A DNA stretch of 64,000 nt from Chitinophaga silvatica (lineage in GTDB: Bacteria; Bacteroidota; Bacteroidia; Chitinophagales; Chitinophagaceae): positions 1-64,000 of the forward strand of contig NZ_QPMM01000008.1 of assembly GCF_003419895.1 (NCBI RefSeq). Direction: 5' to 3'. Positions 17,674-26,908 of the stretch are shown one piece after another. How positions within the stretch are numbered: the first letter of the stretch is position 1; every line of letters begins with the position of its first letter. The notes beneath the pieces are model-generated. The model was given only the letters and a program-made list of their open reading frames with translations, was not told the DNA's origin and made no database searches. The position numbers and the translations under genes are program-made.

Positions 17674-19566
17674 TTAAATCCTATCATGAATAACCTGGAT
17701 AATATCAAATTCGGCATAAACACTGGTTCCCTGGTTTGGTGAGCTATTCCACTCAATAGTTCCGTTAAGCGTTTTTACTCTTGATTTAAGTGATAAAAAG
17801 CCTGTTCCGTCAACCTCTGTTGCTTTTAACCCCTTGCCATTGTCTTCGACCGTAACAGAAAGCAGAAGGGCTACCTCGCTGAGTTGTACCATAATACTAT
17901 CGGCATTGGCATGCCTTATTGCATAATGCACAAGTTCCTGAGTAATACGATAAACTGCAAGTTCAAAGCTATGCAGACAACGAGGAATGTTACCCATGGT
18001 ATGATATACTACTTTTGTATGGCTGTTTTTCCCAATGTTTTTACAGAAGCGATGCAACGACTCATCGAGTCCGAATTCCATTTCGGGCATCAGGTTATGG
18101 GCTGTTTTACGAACTTCCTGCGAGGCATCATCCAGTAACCGGAGTACAATGCCAAAACCAGTTGAGCTCCCAATGCTCGGTTGTACTTGCTGTAATTGGC
18201 TTAAGTGCATTTTTATTGCGGCCAGCATGCCTGATACACCATCGTGAAACTCAGTGGCAATTCTTGCCATTTCTTTTTCTTCCCCGTTCATGGCCGCTTC
18301 GAGTAATTTCACTTCGTTCCCCTTTCCGAGAGTCTGTAATCTTTCTTTCTGTAGTTTATGCTGGAAACGATTATGCTGAATTAATAATACCATAATCAAT
18401 AGTATACAGCTTGCAATTGAAAGGATCGATATCAGGAGGTTATTCTTGCGTTGAATTACAAGTTTGCCCTGTGTAATAGCTGCATCTTTCTGCGCTGAAT
18501 GATGTTTTATCTCCATTTCACCAATGGTCTGCAAGTGTTTATTACTCAATATGCTGTCTGAAACAGTTTTATATAATGTCAAAAATTTATAGGCATTTGC
18601 ATAATCTCCCGTCTTACTATAAGATTGCTGTAGTTTGTTATATACTTCTGCAATGCCTTCCTGTGAATTTATCTGCTGAGCCGTATTTAATCCTTCTTCG
18701 AGTAAACGTCTGGCGGCTTTATGATCCCCCATTTCCATATAAATGCCGGCCAGGATGCCTTGGATTTGTATAATGGCGTACTGACTTTTTACCAGTTCCG
18801 CTTTTTCAAAAGCAAGGTTTGCATATACTAGTGCGGAATCATAACGGCGCAATCGGTTATAATGATCGGCAAGGTTTACAGCTGCTATCTGAATAATATA
18901 GTCATTGTGGGTGAGGCGACCTATTTCAAGCGCACGTTGCTGGCGAACTAAGCTTTCCTCTGGTTGCTGAAGTTCAAAATATACAGCACCTTGATTAATG
19001 ATGGCCTGTGCCAGCACTGCGCTGTCTTTGTATTTGATAGCGAGTCTTTCTGCCGTTTCATAATCATTTAGTGCCGGTTTGTATGCTTTCATTGCAAATA
19101 ATACCCTGCCTTTGCCAACGTGTAGATTACGTTTATATGCTTCCAGGTTATGTACGGTAAACAGATCAATAGCCCTTTGATAATTAGCTAATGAACTATC
19201 ATATTGTGCCATAAACTGGTAGGAATTTGCGACGCTACCATAACAGGCACCTATTCCCCAATAGTCACTCATTTTTTCATATAGCGTTGCTGCCTTGTAG
19301 AAGCAGATCAGGCTGCTATCATATTTACCCATTTCTGTATAAACGAAACCACTGTAGTGGTATGCTTTAGCCTCCCCTTGAATATATTTTTGTTCATGAC
19401 TAAAGGCAGCAGCTTTATTGTAAGCGGTTAAGGCAGCTCGTTGACTTACCGGTTCCAGTGCTTCAGCCGAATCGAGGAGCCGATCTGCCATTATAGAATC
19501 CTGCGCCAGGGTAGGTATAGTAAAAAGCAGATGCAAGACCAATAAAATATGAGTCATTAATTTCAT
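17674..19566 (-). CDS. TPR-containing sensor histidine kinase (HisKA_3 type)
   Basis: About 630 residues from the preferred start. Signal peptide (HILLVLHLLFTIPTLAQ), a periplasmic array of tetratricopeptide repeats (about 60-330, e.g. YDSSLICFYKAATLYEKMSD), a membrane helix (about 378-398, LLISILSIASCILLIMVLLI), a HisKA_3 dimerization helix with EFHDGVSGMLAAIKMHL (His about 441) and a HATPase with DNGKGL. An in-frame ATG 33 bp upstream (19599) is possible, but the shorter start gives a cleaner signal peptide. It phosphorylates the adjacent NarL-type regulator. The stimulus is unknown. Confidence 0.9.
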   Translation of the reverse strand: MKLMTHILLVLHLLFTIPTLAQDSIMADRLLDSAEALEPVSQRAALTAYNKAAAFSHEQKYIQGEAKAYHYSGFVYTEMGKYDSSLICFYKAATLYEKMSDYWGIGACYGSVANSYQFMAQYDSSLANYQRAIDLFTVHNLEAYKRNLHVGKGRVLFAMKAYKPALNDYETAERLAIKYKDSAVLAQAIINQGAVYFELQQPEESLVRQQRALEIGRLTHNDYIIQIAAVNLADHYNRLRRYDSALVYANLAFEKAELVKSQYAIIQIQGILAGIYMEMGDHKAARRLLEEGLNTAQQINSQEGIAEVYNKLQQSYSKTGDYANAYKFLTLYKTVSDSILSNKHLQTIGEMEIKHHSAQKDAAITQGKLVIQRKNNLLISILSIASCILLIMVLLIQHNRFQHKLQKERLQTLGKGNEVKLLEAAMNGEEKEMARIATEFHDGVSGMLAAIKMHLSQLQQVQPSIGSSTGFGIVLRLLDDASQEVRKTAHNLMPEMEFGLDESLHRFCKNIGKNSHTKVVYHTMGNIPRCLHSFELAVYRITQELVHYAIRHANADSIMVQLSEVALLLSVTVEDNGKGLKATEVDGTGFLSLKSRVKTLNGTIEWNSSPNQGTSVYAEFDIIQVIHDRI

Positions 19567-20091
19567 GAGATAATTCAAGAATACAATGATACTGGACAAT
19601 TTTGGGGTATGTCTACGTAGTTCAACGTAGGCAGAGAATTCAGTTATCTACACTTTTAGGGTCTGTGAAATCTGGAGGAAAGTAGAATATGTTTTTAACG
19701 CAGTTAAATGTAAATGTAGTTTACTATTGTCTTTTACGCTTTCGTATAAAGTTTACTCCTCTTTATATACTACAATTGTTAAGACTTATTTATCAATATT
19801 AGTATTATGATAACCCGACCTACTACAATTTTTTCAAATAATTTTATTTTAAATTGTTGATTTTCAATGTATTGATGTAGGTTAACATTTGTGTTATAAT
19901 CGTTATCAATGCTGATAGGTTTTTTTATGAAAGTATGATAGCTTCATCATGAATTCCGATGTTATGAATTGTAATAAGTGACCTATACCACATTTACTAC
20001 TGTTACAAATGCATCCCGTACTCGATAAGAATTTCACAAACAATTCCACAAATATATCAACCAAACACTGTTAGTTTTTAAATCAAACGTT
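19567..20091. other. Divergent intergenic region upstream of susC
   Basis: About 525 bp of very AT-rich DNA between the histidine kinase and the susC leader ORF. A near-consensus -7 box (AACATTTG, 19884-19891) is visible but lacks a properly spaced -33 element. The binding site of the hybrid regulator encoded at 26909-31069 is expected here, but I cannot identify it. Confidence 0.4.
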
Positions 20092-20133
20092 ATGAAACAC
20101 TTATTATCTCACCTTCAAATCATTCATCAATGA
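20092..20133 (+). CDS. 13-residue leader ORF overlapping the susC start
   Basis: ATG at 20092 opens a frame for MKHLLSHLQIIHQ and stops at TGA 20131-20133, which overlaps the susC ATG as ATGA. Such a mini-ORF could deliver ribosomes to susC by termination-reinitiation. There is no Shine-Dalgarno sequence for either. Too short to judge by codon use. Confidence 0.4.
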   Translation: MKHLLSHLQIIHQ

Positions 20134-23100
20134 GAAAAACTTTAAACAGGTTAAAACCCGTGTGCTGTTTTTTCATTTGCTATTCATTGTTAATGATTAG
20201 TAGTTCCCTCACTGTATTTAGTCAGTCTCGCACGGTTAAAGGCGTAATTACAAGTGAAGCCCATCCACTGCCTGGTGCTACTGTTCTCGTAAAAGGTACA
20301 AAAACAGTGGCTCTTAGTAATTTACAAGGAGAATTTTCAATTAATGCAGCAAAAGGTGATGTATTGGTTATCACCTACCTCAGTTATCAAACAAAAGAGG
20401 TAGTTGTTGGAGATGAAGCCGTTATCCGCATTGCACTTGTTTCTTCAGCAAGTAAACTGGATGAATTGGTAGTAGTAGCTTATGGTAAATCCAAACGTGC
20501 GAACCTTACCGGTGCCCAAACGACTGTAACATCCAAAGAGATGGATCGCACAGTGAATACAACTTTGGAGCAGGCAATTCAGGGAAGAGCTGCAGGTGTA
20601 TACATTACTCAAAATTCAGGACAGCCGGGTGGAGGAATATCTTTAAACATCAGGGGTATTAACTCTATTAATGGTACAAATGAACCATTATATGTAATAG
20701 ATGGTGTGCAGATTCCCGGTTCGGTTGTTTCATTTGGCTCAACCAGTTCATCGAATCCATTGGCTGGACTTAATCCTGCTGATATCGATAATATAGAAGT
20801 TTTACAAGGCCCCTCTGCTACTGCTTTATTTGGTTCCAGAGCAACCAACGGGGTATTAATGATTACCACTAAAAGAGGTAAAGCTGGCGATTCAAAATTA
20901 GATTATTCGTTTCAATATAATGTTCAGGCTCCCCCGCCACGTATAGCTGTTATGGATTTGCGTCAGTATGCCCAAATGGTAAACGAATATCACCAAATTG
21001 CAGGTGGTAATACGCAAGGTGAGTTTAAAGACCCTTCATTGTTGGGAAAAGGCACTGACTGGCAAAAAGAGCTGTTTAGAAATGCTCCAATGAGCAAACA
21101 TCAGCTCAGTTTAAGCGGAGGAACCGACAAAACAACATTCTATCTTTCAGGGGAGTATCTGAAGCAAAGTGGTATCGCTCTGGGCTCAGGTTTTGATAGA
21201 TATGGATTTAGACTGAATCTTGATAACAAACCCCGAAATTGGGTAACGTTGAATGCTAACCTAAGCTTCAATCAAATCAACGAAAACCTGACAACCAGCC
21301 AGGAAAACATTATTTCCACTGCTATAACACTTACTCCTCAAATTCCTGTAAAAAACCTTGATGGTACATGGGGAGGAGGCGACCTTACAAATGGAGCTAA
21401 TATTTATACACCAGTTAACCCTATCGCAATTGCTAATCTGAATATCAACAGATCAATAAGAAGGCAACTCCTCGGAGGTATTGGTGCAAGCATTAATCCC
21501 CTTAAGGATTTGTATATCAAAACCAATTTCAACACTAATGTTGGTTTCTCAAATACAGAAAATTTCCTGCCTACCTATTCTATCGGTTGGGCTGTAAATG
21601 ATCAGGCAAGCCTCACCAATCTTAATGGTACAAATACCTACTGGAACCTGAATCAATTGATTGAATACACCAAATCAATTGGTAAGCATAATATCAATCT
21701 GATGGTAGGTCATGAATCTCAGTATAGCAACTGGAAAAACTTAACTGCTGGAAGAAAAGGCTTTCTAACTAATGATATACTGGATCTAAATGCTGGTAAT
21801 GCAGCTAATGCTACTAATGGAGGTGGACAAGGTGAATGGGCAATGGAATCATTTTTTGGGAGACTGAATTATAACTATGAAGATCGTTATATCCTTTCTA
21901 CATCTATAAGAAGAGATGGTTCGGCCAATTTTGGAGATGAAAACATTTGGGGATATTTTCCTGCTGTATCAGCTGCATGGCGTATTTCGAAGGAAAAGTT
22001 CTTTAATGTTTCTTTTATCAGTGATCTAAAGCTGAGGTTTGAAACCGGTACAACGGGTAACTCTGGTGGTGGTGGCGCAATTTATTCACCAATGCAGGCC
22101 GCAGCTACTCCAACAGGTACCGGGTTTTTACCAGCACGTTATTCCAACCCAACATTACAATGGGAGTCTACCCAGACTAATAACATCGGTATTAACGTAG
22201 GCCTTCTGGAAAACAGAATTAGTTTGGAAGTAGATTATTATAAGAAGCGTACCACCAATCTCTTAATGGAGGCATTACTCCCATGGTACATGGGTACTAA
22301 TGGAACCGGATCTGTGGCAGCTCCTACAGTAAATGCAGGCACTCTCGAAAATAAAGGGTGGGCATTTACAATCAATACTACCAACATCAAAACCAAAGAG
22401 TTTAAATGGGAGAGCAGTTTAAACCTTTCTGGCTTCAAAGCTAAAAGTATTGCTTTTAATAGTGAAAGCGGAATGTTTAGTCGCACCTCCTGGTGGTTGG
22501 ATAACTGGACTCAACGTTCTGTTATTGGCCAAGCACCTTGGTTATTCATGGGTTATAAAGAAGATGGAATATTCCAATCAGTTGAAGAAATAAACAATAG
22601 CCCGGTACCTGTTGATAATACCGGTAAACGCTTTCCTACGAATGTGGATAACATCTGGGTAGGAGACGTGAAATACAAAGACATCAGTGGTCCTGATGGC
22701 AAACCTGATGGAATCATTGATGTGAATGATCTTACATTCATTGGAAATCCTTGGCCAAAAGTATTTGGTGGATTAACTAATAACTTCTCTTATAAAGGAT
22801 TTGACATAAGCATACTTATTACCGGAACTTATGGTAACGACGTGTACAATTATCTGGCAAGAGTAAATTCAAACCCAAATCAGATTAATATCAGCCGGAA
22901 TATGATGGTGAAAGCTATGGAATATGCAAAACCAGTCAGCGAAGACGGAAAGGTATATCTCTCAAATCCAGGTACCAATGTTCCCCGTATTTCAAACGGC
23001 CCAAACAATAACTATGTCCGCATTACAGATAAATATGTAGAAGATGGATCTTTTTTAAGACTAAAAAATATTTCTCTCTCCTATAGTTTGCCAGCTTCTC

Positions 23101-23309
23101 TAATAGGTCATCAGAAAATAATTAAGGGTGCCAGATTCACATTCGGTGTTCAAAACCTCTTAACTCTTACAGGATATTCCGGATATGATCCAGAGGTGGG
23201 AGCTTATGTGGGAAGAGATGCCAGTTCTACAAATCAGGCTATTGGCCTCGATTATGGCCGTTATCCACTCACCCGTATTTACACCTTTGCGCTTAATGTT
23301 AATTTCTAA
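20130..23309 (+). CDS. susC: SusC/RagA-family TonB-linked outer-membrane receptor
   Basis: A 1059-residue SusC-type transporter of normal length. Signal peptide (about 1-34), carboxypeptidase-D regulatory-like domain (about 37-110, KGVITSEAHPLPGATVLVKG), a TonB-box-like stretch (LDELVVVAYGKSK), plug domain with QGRAAGVYITQNSGQPGG and NIRGINSINGTNEPLYVIDG, then the beta-barrel with IGNPWPKVFGGLTNNF and a terminal strand ending in NVNF. It imports oligosaccharides bound by its SusD partner using TonB energy. It begins the polysaccharide utilization locus, and the SusD gene follows after 10 bp. Confidence 0.96.
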   Translation: MRKTLNRLKPVCCFFICYSLLMISSSLTVFSQSRTVKGVITSEAHPLPGATVLVKGTKTVALSNLQGEFSINAAKGDVLVITYLSYQTKEVVVGDEAVIRIALVSSASKLDELVVVAYGKSKRANLTGAQTTVTSKEMDRTVNTTLEQAIQGRAAGVYITQNSGQPGGGISLNIRGINSINGTNEPLYVIDGVQIPGSVVSFGSTSSSNPLAGLNPADIDNIEVLQGPSATALFGSRATNGVLMITTKRGKAGDSKLDYSFQYNVQAPPPRIAVMDLRQYAQMVNEYHQIAGGNTQGEFKDPSLLGKGTDWQKELFRNAPMSKHQLSLSGGTDKTTFYLSGEYLKQSGIALGSGFDRYGFRLNLDNKPRNWVTLNANLSFNQINENLTTSQENIISTAITLTPQIPVKNLDGTWGGGDLTNGANIYTPVNPIAIANLNINRSIRRQLLGGIGASINPLKDLYIKTNFNTNVGFSNTENFLPTYSIGWAVNDQASLTNLNGTNTYWNLNQLIEYTKSIGKHNINLMVGHESQYSNWKNLTAGRKGFLTNDILDLNAGNAANATNGGGQGEWAMESFFGRLNYNYEDRYILSTSIRRDGSANFGDENIWGYFPAVSAAWRISKEKFFNVSFISDLKLRFETGTTGNSGGGGAIYSPMQAAATPTGTGFLPARYSNPTLQWESTQTNNIGINVGLLENRISLEVDYYKKRTTNLLMEALLPWYMGTNGTGSVAAPTVNAGTLENKGWAFTINTTNIKTKEFKWESSLNLSGFKAKSIAFNSESGMFSRTSWWLDNWTQRSVIGQAPWLFMGYKEDGIFQSVEEINNSPVPVDNTGKRFPTNVDNIWVGDVKYKDISGPDGKPDGIIDVNDLTFIGNPWPKVFGGLTNNFSYKGFDISILITGTYGNDVYNYLARVNSNPNQINISRNMMVKAMEYAKPVSEDGKVYLSNPGTNVPRISNGPNNNYVRITDKYVEDGSFLRLKNISLSYSLPASLIGHQKIIKGARFTFGVQNLLTLTGYSGYDPEVGAYVGRDASSTNQAIGLDYGRYPLTRIYTFALNVNF

Positions 23310-23319
23310 AAAGCCGGTT

Positions 23320-25002
23320 ATGAAAAAAAGTAAACTTACTATATATCACTATATGTGCTTGCTGGCAACAGTTTTGCTGGTGTCCTGTGCTAAAGATTTT
23401 TTACGCAGACCACCTAAAGATGCAATCGTTGATGCCAGTTTCTATAAAAATGATGATCAGGTAATGGCTGCTACTGCTTTGCTGTATAGCAAAGTATGGT
23501 TCGACTATAATGGTAGATCTGCCATTAGCTTGGGCGACTTTCGTGCAGGTACAGCTTATTCGGCATGGAATGATAAAGACAACGTAGAATTTAATACTAC
23601 AGGAAATACAACTGCCAATGGCGATTCATGGAGGTCATTTTTTATTGTAGTCGGCCAATCAAATCTTGCGATTGCCAACATCAATAAATATGCAGGACCT
23701 GAAGTTTCTGCTTCCGTTAAAAAAATGGCGATTGCAGAAGCCCGTTTTATGCGTGCATTGGCATACCGGTACCTCGTAATGAACTGGGGAGAAGTTCCTA
23801 TTATTGAAGATAATCAGAAACTGGTCTCCGATACCTCACTTCGTAAAAACACAATTCCTAGTGTCTGGAAATTTATTATTTCAGAGATGCGTGCATTGGC
23901 AGAAGATTTACCTGAAACTCCAGCCCGTGAAGGTCGTATCACCAAATATACAGCAGAAGGAATGCTGGCTCGCTTTTACCTTACCAGAGCAGGAGTTGGA
24001 GCTAATGGCTCCGGAGCCAGAAATCAGACCGATCTGGATAGCGCAAAATATTTTGCTCAGCAGGTAATTACAAAAAGCAGTTATAAGTTGCTGAAAAGCT
24101 ACTACGATCTGTTCCTCTTCCCATATGATAATAATTCAGAATCGATGTTCTCTCTGCAATGGGCATACGCACCAGGCGACTGGGGTGCTGCCAATGCAGC
24201 TCCTTCTGATCTGAACTATGATAATAAAATGTGTAATGGCGATGGCTGGGGAGGCGATAAAGGAGCTACCTGGTGGGTGATCAGTAAGTACGAGGGAATG
24301 GTAAATTATGGAGATACACTCATCAGTGGCCGGACGCTGGATCAGCGCCTGAAAACCACCTTCTTTATGCCAGGTGCCTATTATCCTGAAATCACTCAAA
24401 AACTTCCTGACGGAACTACCCCTAAATTAATATTCCCATATGTAACAGGTGATAACAACTTCCTGAATATTAAAAAGTATGTAATAGGAAGGGCAGCAGA
24501 CGTAGGAGGACAAGCAGCACAGCAAAACTATCCTAATGATACATATATGATGCGCCTCTCAGAAATGTATCTTATTTATGCCGAAGCTGCATTGGGAAAT
24601 AATGCCAGTACTTCAGATGCAACCGCAGTGGAATATTTTAATACCATTCATACAAGAGCAGGATTACCCGAATACCAGAAACCACTGACAGCCGACGTAA
24701 TCTTTAATGAACGCATTGTTGAATTTGCAATGGAAGGAATGGCCTGGTACGACTTGGTTTCGCTGCATTATTATAATAAAGCAAAAACATACGAAATTCT
24801 GAATTCTCAGGATAGAGGTCTGTTTGCTACAGCACCAGATAAAATGCCGGATCCTACATCCTGGAAATGTGTAAAAACATCCTGGGCTTCTTTCAGAAAA
24901 ATTGTGGCTAATGATGGAAATTTCCGAATTCCAATTCCAACGGCCGAATTAAGCCAGGCTCCAAATCTGAAGAAAGAAGCAGTTGATTACTATGCTAAGT
25001 AA
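23320..25002 (+). CDS. susD: SusD/RagB-family nutrient-binding outer-membrane lipoprotein
   Basis: 560 residues from the ATG at 23320. Lipoprotein signal with lipobox cysteine C23 (VLLVSC). SusD features: AEARFMRALAYRYLVMNWGEVP in the TPR-like core, LSEMYLIYAEAALGN, and a C-terminal NERIVEFAMEGMAWYDLV followed by RIPIPTAELSQAPNL. A longer in-frame start inside susC was rejected because it has no signal sequence. It caps the SusC barrel and binds glycan at the cell surface. Confidence 0.95.
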   Translation: MKKSKLTIYHYMCLLATVLLVSCAKDFLRRPPKDAIVDASFYKNDDQVMAATALLYSKVWFDYNGRSAISLGDFRAGTAYSAWNDKDNVEFNTTGNTTANGDSWRSFFIVVGQSNLAIANINKYAGPEVSASVKKMAIAEARFMRALAYRYLVMNWGEVPIIEDNQKLVSDTSLRKNTIPSVWKFIISEMRALAEDLPETPAREGRITKYTAEGMLARFYLTRAGVGANGSGARNQTDLDSAKYFAQQVITKSSYKLLKSYYDLFLFPYDNNSESMFSLQWAYAPGDWGAANAAPSDLNYDNKMCNGDGWGGDKGATWWVISKYEGMVNYGDTLISGRTLDQRLKTTFFMPGAYYPEITQKLPDGTTPKLIFPYVTGDNNFLNIKKYVIGRAADVGGQAAQQNYPNDTYMMRLSEMYLIYAEAALGNNASTSDATAVEYFNTIHTRAGLPEYQKPLTADVIFNERIVEFAMEGMAWYDLVSLHYYNKAKTYEILNSQDRGLFATAPDKMPDPTSWKCVKTSWASFRKIVANDGNFRIPIPTAELSQAPNLKKEAVDYYAK

Positions 25003-25035
25003 TCAGATCCATTATTTCCAATAAACATAAAACTT

Positions 25036-26181
25036 ATGCAAAAGATATATAAATCCATATTGCTGTTTCTTCTGTGTATAGGAATAGTTTGCTGCTATTC
25101 TGCATGTACTAAGGAAAGCCTTTCAAATAATGGGGAACCAAAAATTAATTATGTAAGAGTTACTGACCCGGCTGCCGCCGATTCATTAGTAGTAGAAGCC
25201 GGCCAGGGAATGCTCATTGCAATTGTGGGCGAAAACCTTGGCGATGCCCGCGAAATTTGGTTCAACGATCAGAAAGCAAATCTTACAAGTCCATATATTA
25301 CCTCCACCGTTATTTTGGTAAGTGTACCGTCTCAGATCCCGGTAGAAGTAGATAATAAATTGAAGATCATCTTTGCAAACGGGAAAAAACTTGAGTATAA
25401 TTTTCCTGTAAAAATCAGCAAACCATTAATAACACGCATGGATTGCGAATATGTTGCTGATGGAGATGTAGCTACTATTACAGGCGACTACTTCTATGCA
25501 CCTGTGAAAGTGATTTTTCCTGGTGGAAAAGAAGGTGAAATTGTAGAGGTAAAAGATAAACAGGTGAAGGTAAAAGTGCCGGCAGGAACAGAACCCGGAC
25601 AAATCACCATTAAAACAAATTTTGGGCAGGTAGAATCGGATTTCTGGTTCCGTGATAACAGAAACATTTTTATTAGCAGCGATCCTTTTACCGGTTGGTG
25701 GAATTCCAACTTTGTAGTAAGCAATCCTGGCCCCAATGATCCCCCTTTGATTAATGGGAATTACATTCGTGTTAAACAATCAATCGGCAATTGGGCATGG
25801 ATTGAATTAGCTGGTGGGCCGGCAAGTGCAATGGGGCCTATCAGTAAGAAAATTCCGGATGAAGCCATTCTGAAACCTGAAAACTACAATCTCAAATTTG
25901 AGCTGAATACTAAGAAACCATACAACAGTAATGGAATAAAATTCTGTGTAGGTGTTCCCGATGATAAGCAGGGCGACTACTTCTGGGCTCCTCCCTATGA
26001 TACAAAAGGGGTATGGCAAACTGTAATTATTCCTTATGAAGAAGTAACAAAAGCCTATGCCAATAGAAGCATTCAGCCGGATGGATATTATACACGTGTA
26101 GTATTTAGTGGCCCCGGTGATCTGGATTGCGATATGTCGTTCGATAATTTCCGTGTAGTTCCTAAGGTTATTAAGAAATAA
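25036..26181 (+). CDS. TIG-domain surface glycan-binding lipoprotein (SGBP-like)
   Basis: A 381-residue lipoprotein with lipobox cysteine C24. Two IPT/TIG immunoglobulin-like modules (about 38-125 and 130-210; GQGMLIAIVGENLGDAREIW and GDVATITGDYFYAPVKVIF) lead to a C-terminal beta-sandwich (about 215-380) rich in exposed aromatics (DPFTGWWNSNF, GNWAWIELAGG, GDYFWAPPYDTKGVWQTVII). This architecture matches surface glycan-binding proteins encoded beside SusD in beta-glucan and xyloglucan loci. It probably holds the polysaccharide at the cell surface. Co-transcribed with susCD (33-bp gap). Confidence 0.85.
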   Translation: MQKIYKSILLFLLCIGIVCCYSACTKESLSNNGEPKINYVRVTDPAAADSLVVEAGQGMLIAIVGENLGDAREIWFNDQKANLTSPYITSTVILVSVPSQIPVEVDNKLKIIFANGKKLEYNFPVKISKPLITRMDCEYVADGDVATITGDYFYAPVKVIFPGGKEGEIVEVKDKQVKVKVPAGTEPGQITIKTNFGQVESDFWFRDNRNIFISSDPFTGWWNSNFVVSNPGPNDPPLINGNYIRVKQSIGNWAWIELAGGPASAMGPISKKIPDEAILKPENYNLKFELNTKKPYNSNGIKFCVGVPDDKQGDYFWAPPYDTKGVWQTVIIPYEEVTKAYANRSIQPDGYYTRVVFSGPGDLDCDMSFDNFRVVPKVIKK

Positions 26182-26198
26182 ATAGTAAATCGACTTTC

Positions 26199-26804
26199 AT
26201 GAATACTCATATATATAAACGTCTCGTTTTAATTCTGGGCATCAACTTAATGCTGCTTTGCATGATCTCTTGTAAGAAGAATGAAGAGACAGCCATACCT
26301 GATAAAGTTACGCTGCTTAGCTTTGGCCCTTCCGGAGTAAAGCCTGGAGATAAAATCAGTTTTATCGGTTATCATCTCGATAGAGTTACTGCTATTGAGT
26401 TGACAGGCGCAAAAGTTGAAGCCTCTGCGTTTGTTGAGAAAGCTGCTGATCATATTACAATTACAGTACCGCAGGAGACTTTAAAAGGGAAGGTTACCCT
26501 GAAAGCACCCGAGGGAGATATTGTTTCCAAAAGCTTGCTGAATCTGGATGTACCGGTTACTGTAACAGATATACCGGCTACAGCAACTAAGGGAAGTAAC
26601 ATTAGTATTAAGGGCACATTTGTAAACTGGATTACCAGAGTAACATTTGGAAACGATGCATCTGTTACAACATTTGTAAGCAAGTCATTGACTGAAATAG
26701 TATTACAAGTGCCGAATAATGCTAAAACGGGAACATTGATCTTCAGTGTAGATGGTTTTGAACCTAAGGATATTGAATCAGACGATGTAGTGGTCATACA
26801 ATAA
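26199..26804 (+). CDS. Small IPT/TIG-domain lipoprotein
   Basis: A 201-residue lipoprotein (lipobox cysteine C25 in MISC). Two short TIG-like repeats (about 38-118, KVTLLSFGPSGVKPGDKISF; about 119-195, VTVTDIPATATKGSNISIKG) and no aromatic-rich C-terminal binding domain. It follows the SGBP gene after 17 bp and ends the susCD transcript before a terminator. It may be an accessory surface protein or spacer subunit. Confidence 0.8.
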   Translation: MNTHIYKRLVLILGINLMLLCMISCKKNEETAIPDKVTLLSFGPSGVKPGDKISFIGYHLDRVTAIELTGAKVEASAFVEKAADHITITVPQETLKGKVTLKAPEGDIVSKSLLNLDVPVTVTDIPATATKGSNISIKGTFVNWITRVTFGNDASVTTFVSKSLTEIVLQVPNNAKTGTLIFSVDGFEPKDIESDDVVVIQ

Positions 26805-26845
26805 CCCGAAAATAGCAGCGGATTTAATAAGAGGAGTTGTATTTT

Positions 26846-26871
26846 CATACCTCCCGGCAACGGGAGGTATG
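26846..26871 (+). terminator. Terminator after the susCD-lipoprotein operon
   Basis: An 11-bp perfect stem (CATACCTCCCG/CGGGAGGTATG) closed by a GCAA tetraloop, then TGTAGTATTTTTTT. It separates the structural genes from the regulator gene. Confidence 0.8.
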
Positions 26872-26908
26872 TGTAGTATTTTTTTCCCAACAAGGGCCAC
26901 GTTTTCAG

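Noticed and set aside
23185..23319. Upstream start for the SusD protein inside the susC 3' end
   Set aside because: It would add 45 residues in front of a perfectly placed lipoprotein signal; the ATG at 23320 is clearly right.
26837..26908. Upstream start for the hybrid regulator at 26837
   Set aside because: The added residues overlap the terminator hairpin and destroy the signal peptide; the ATG at 26909 is preferred.
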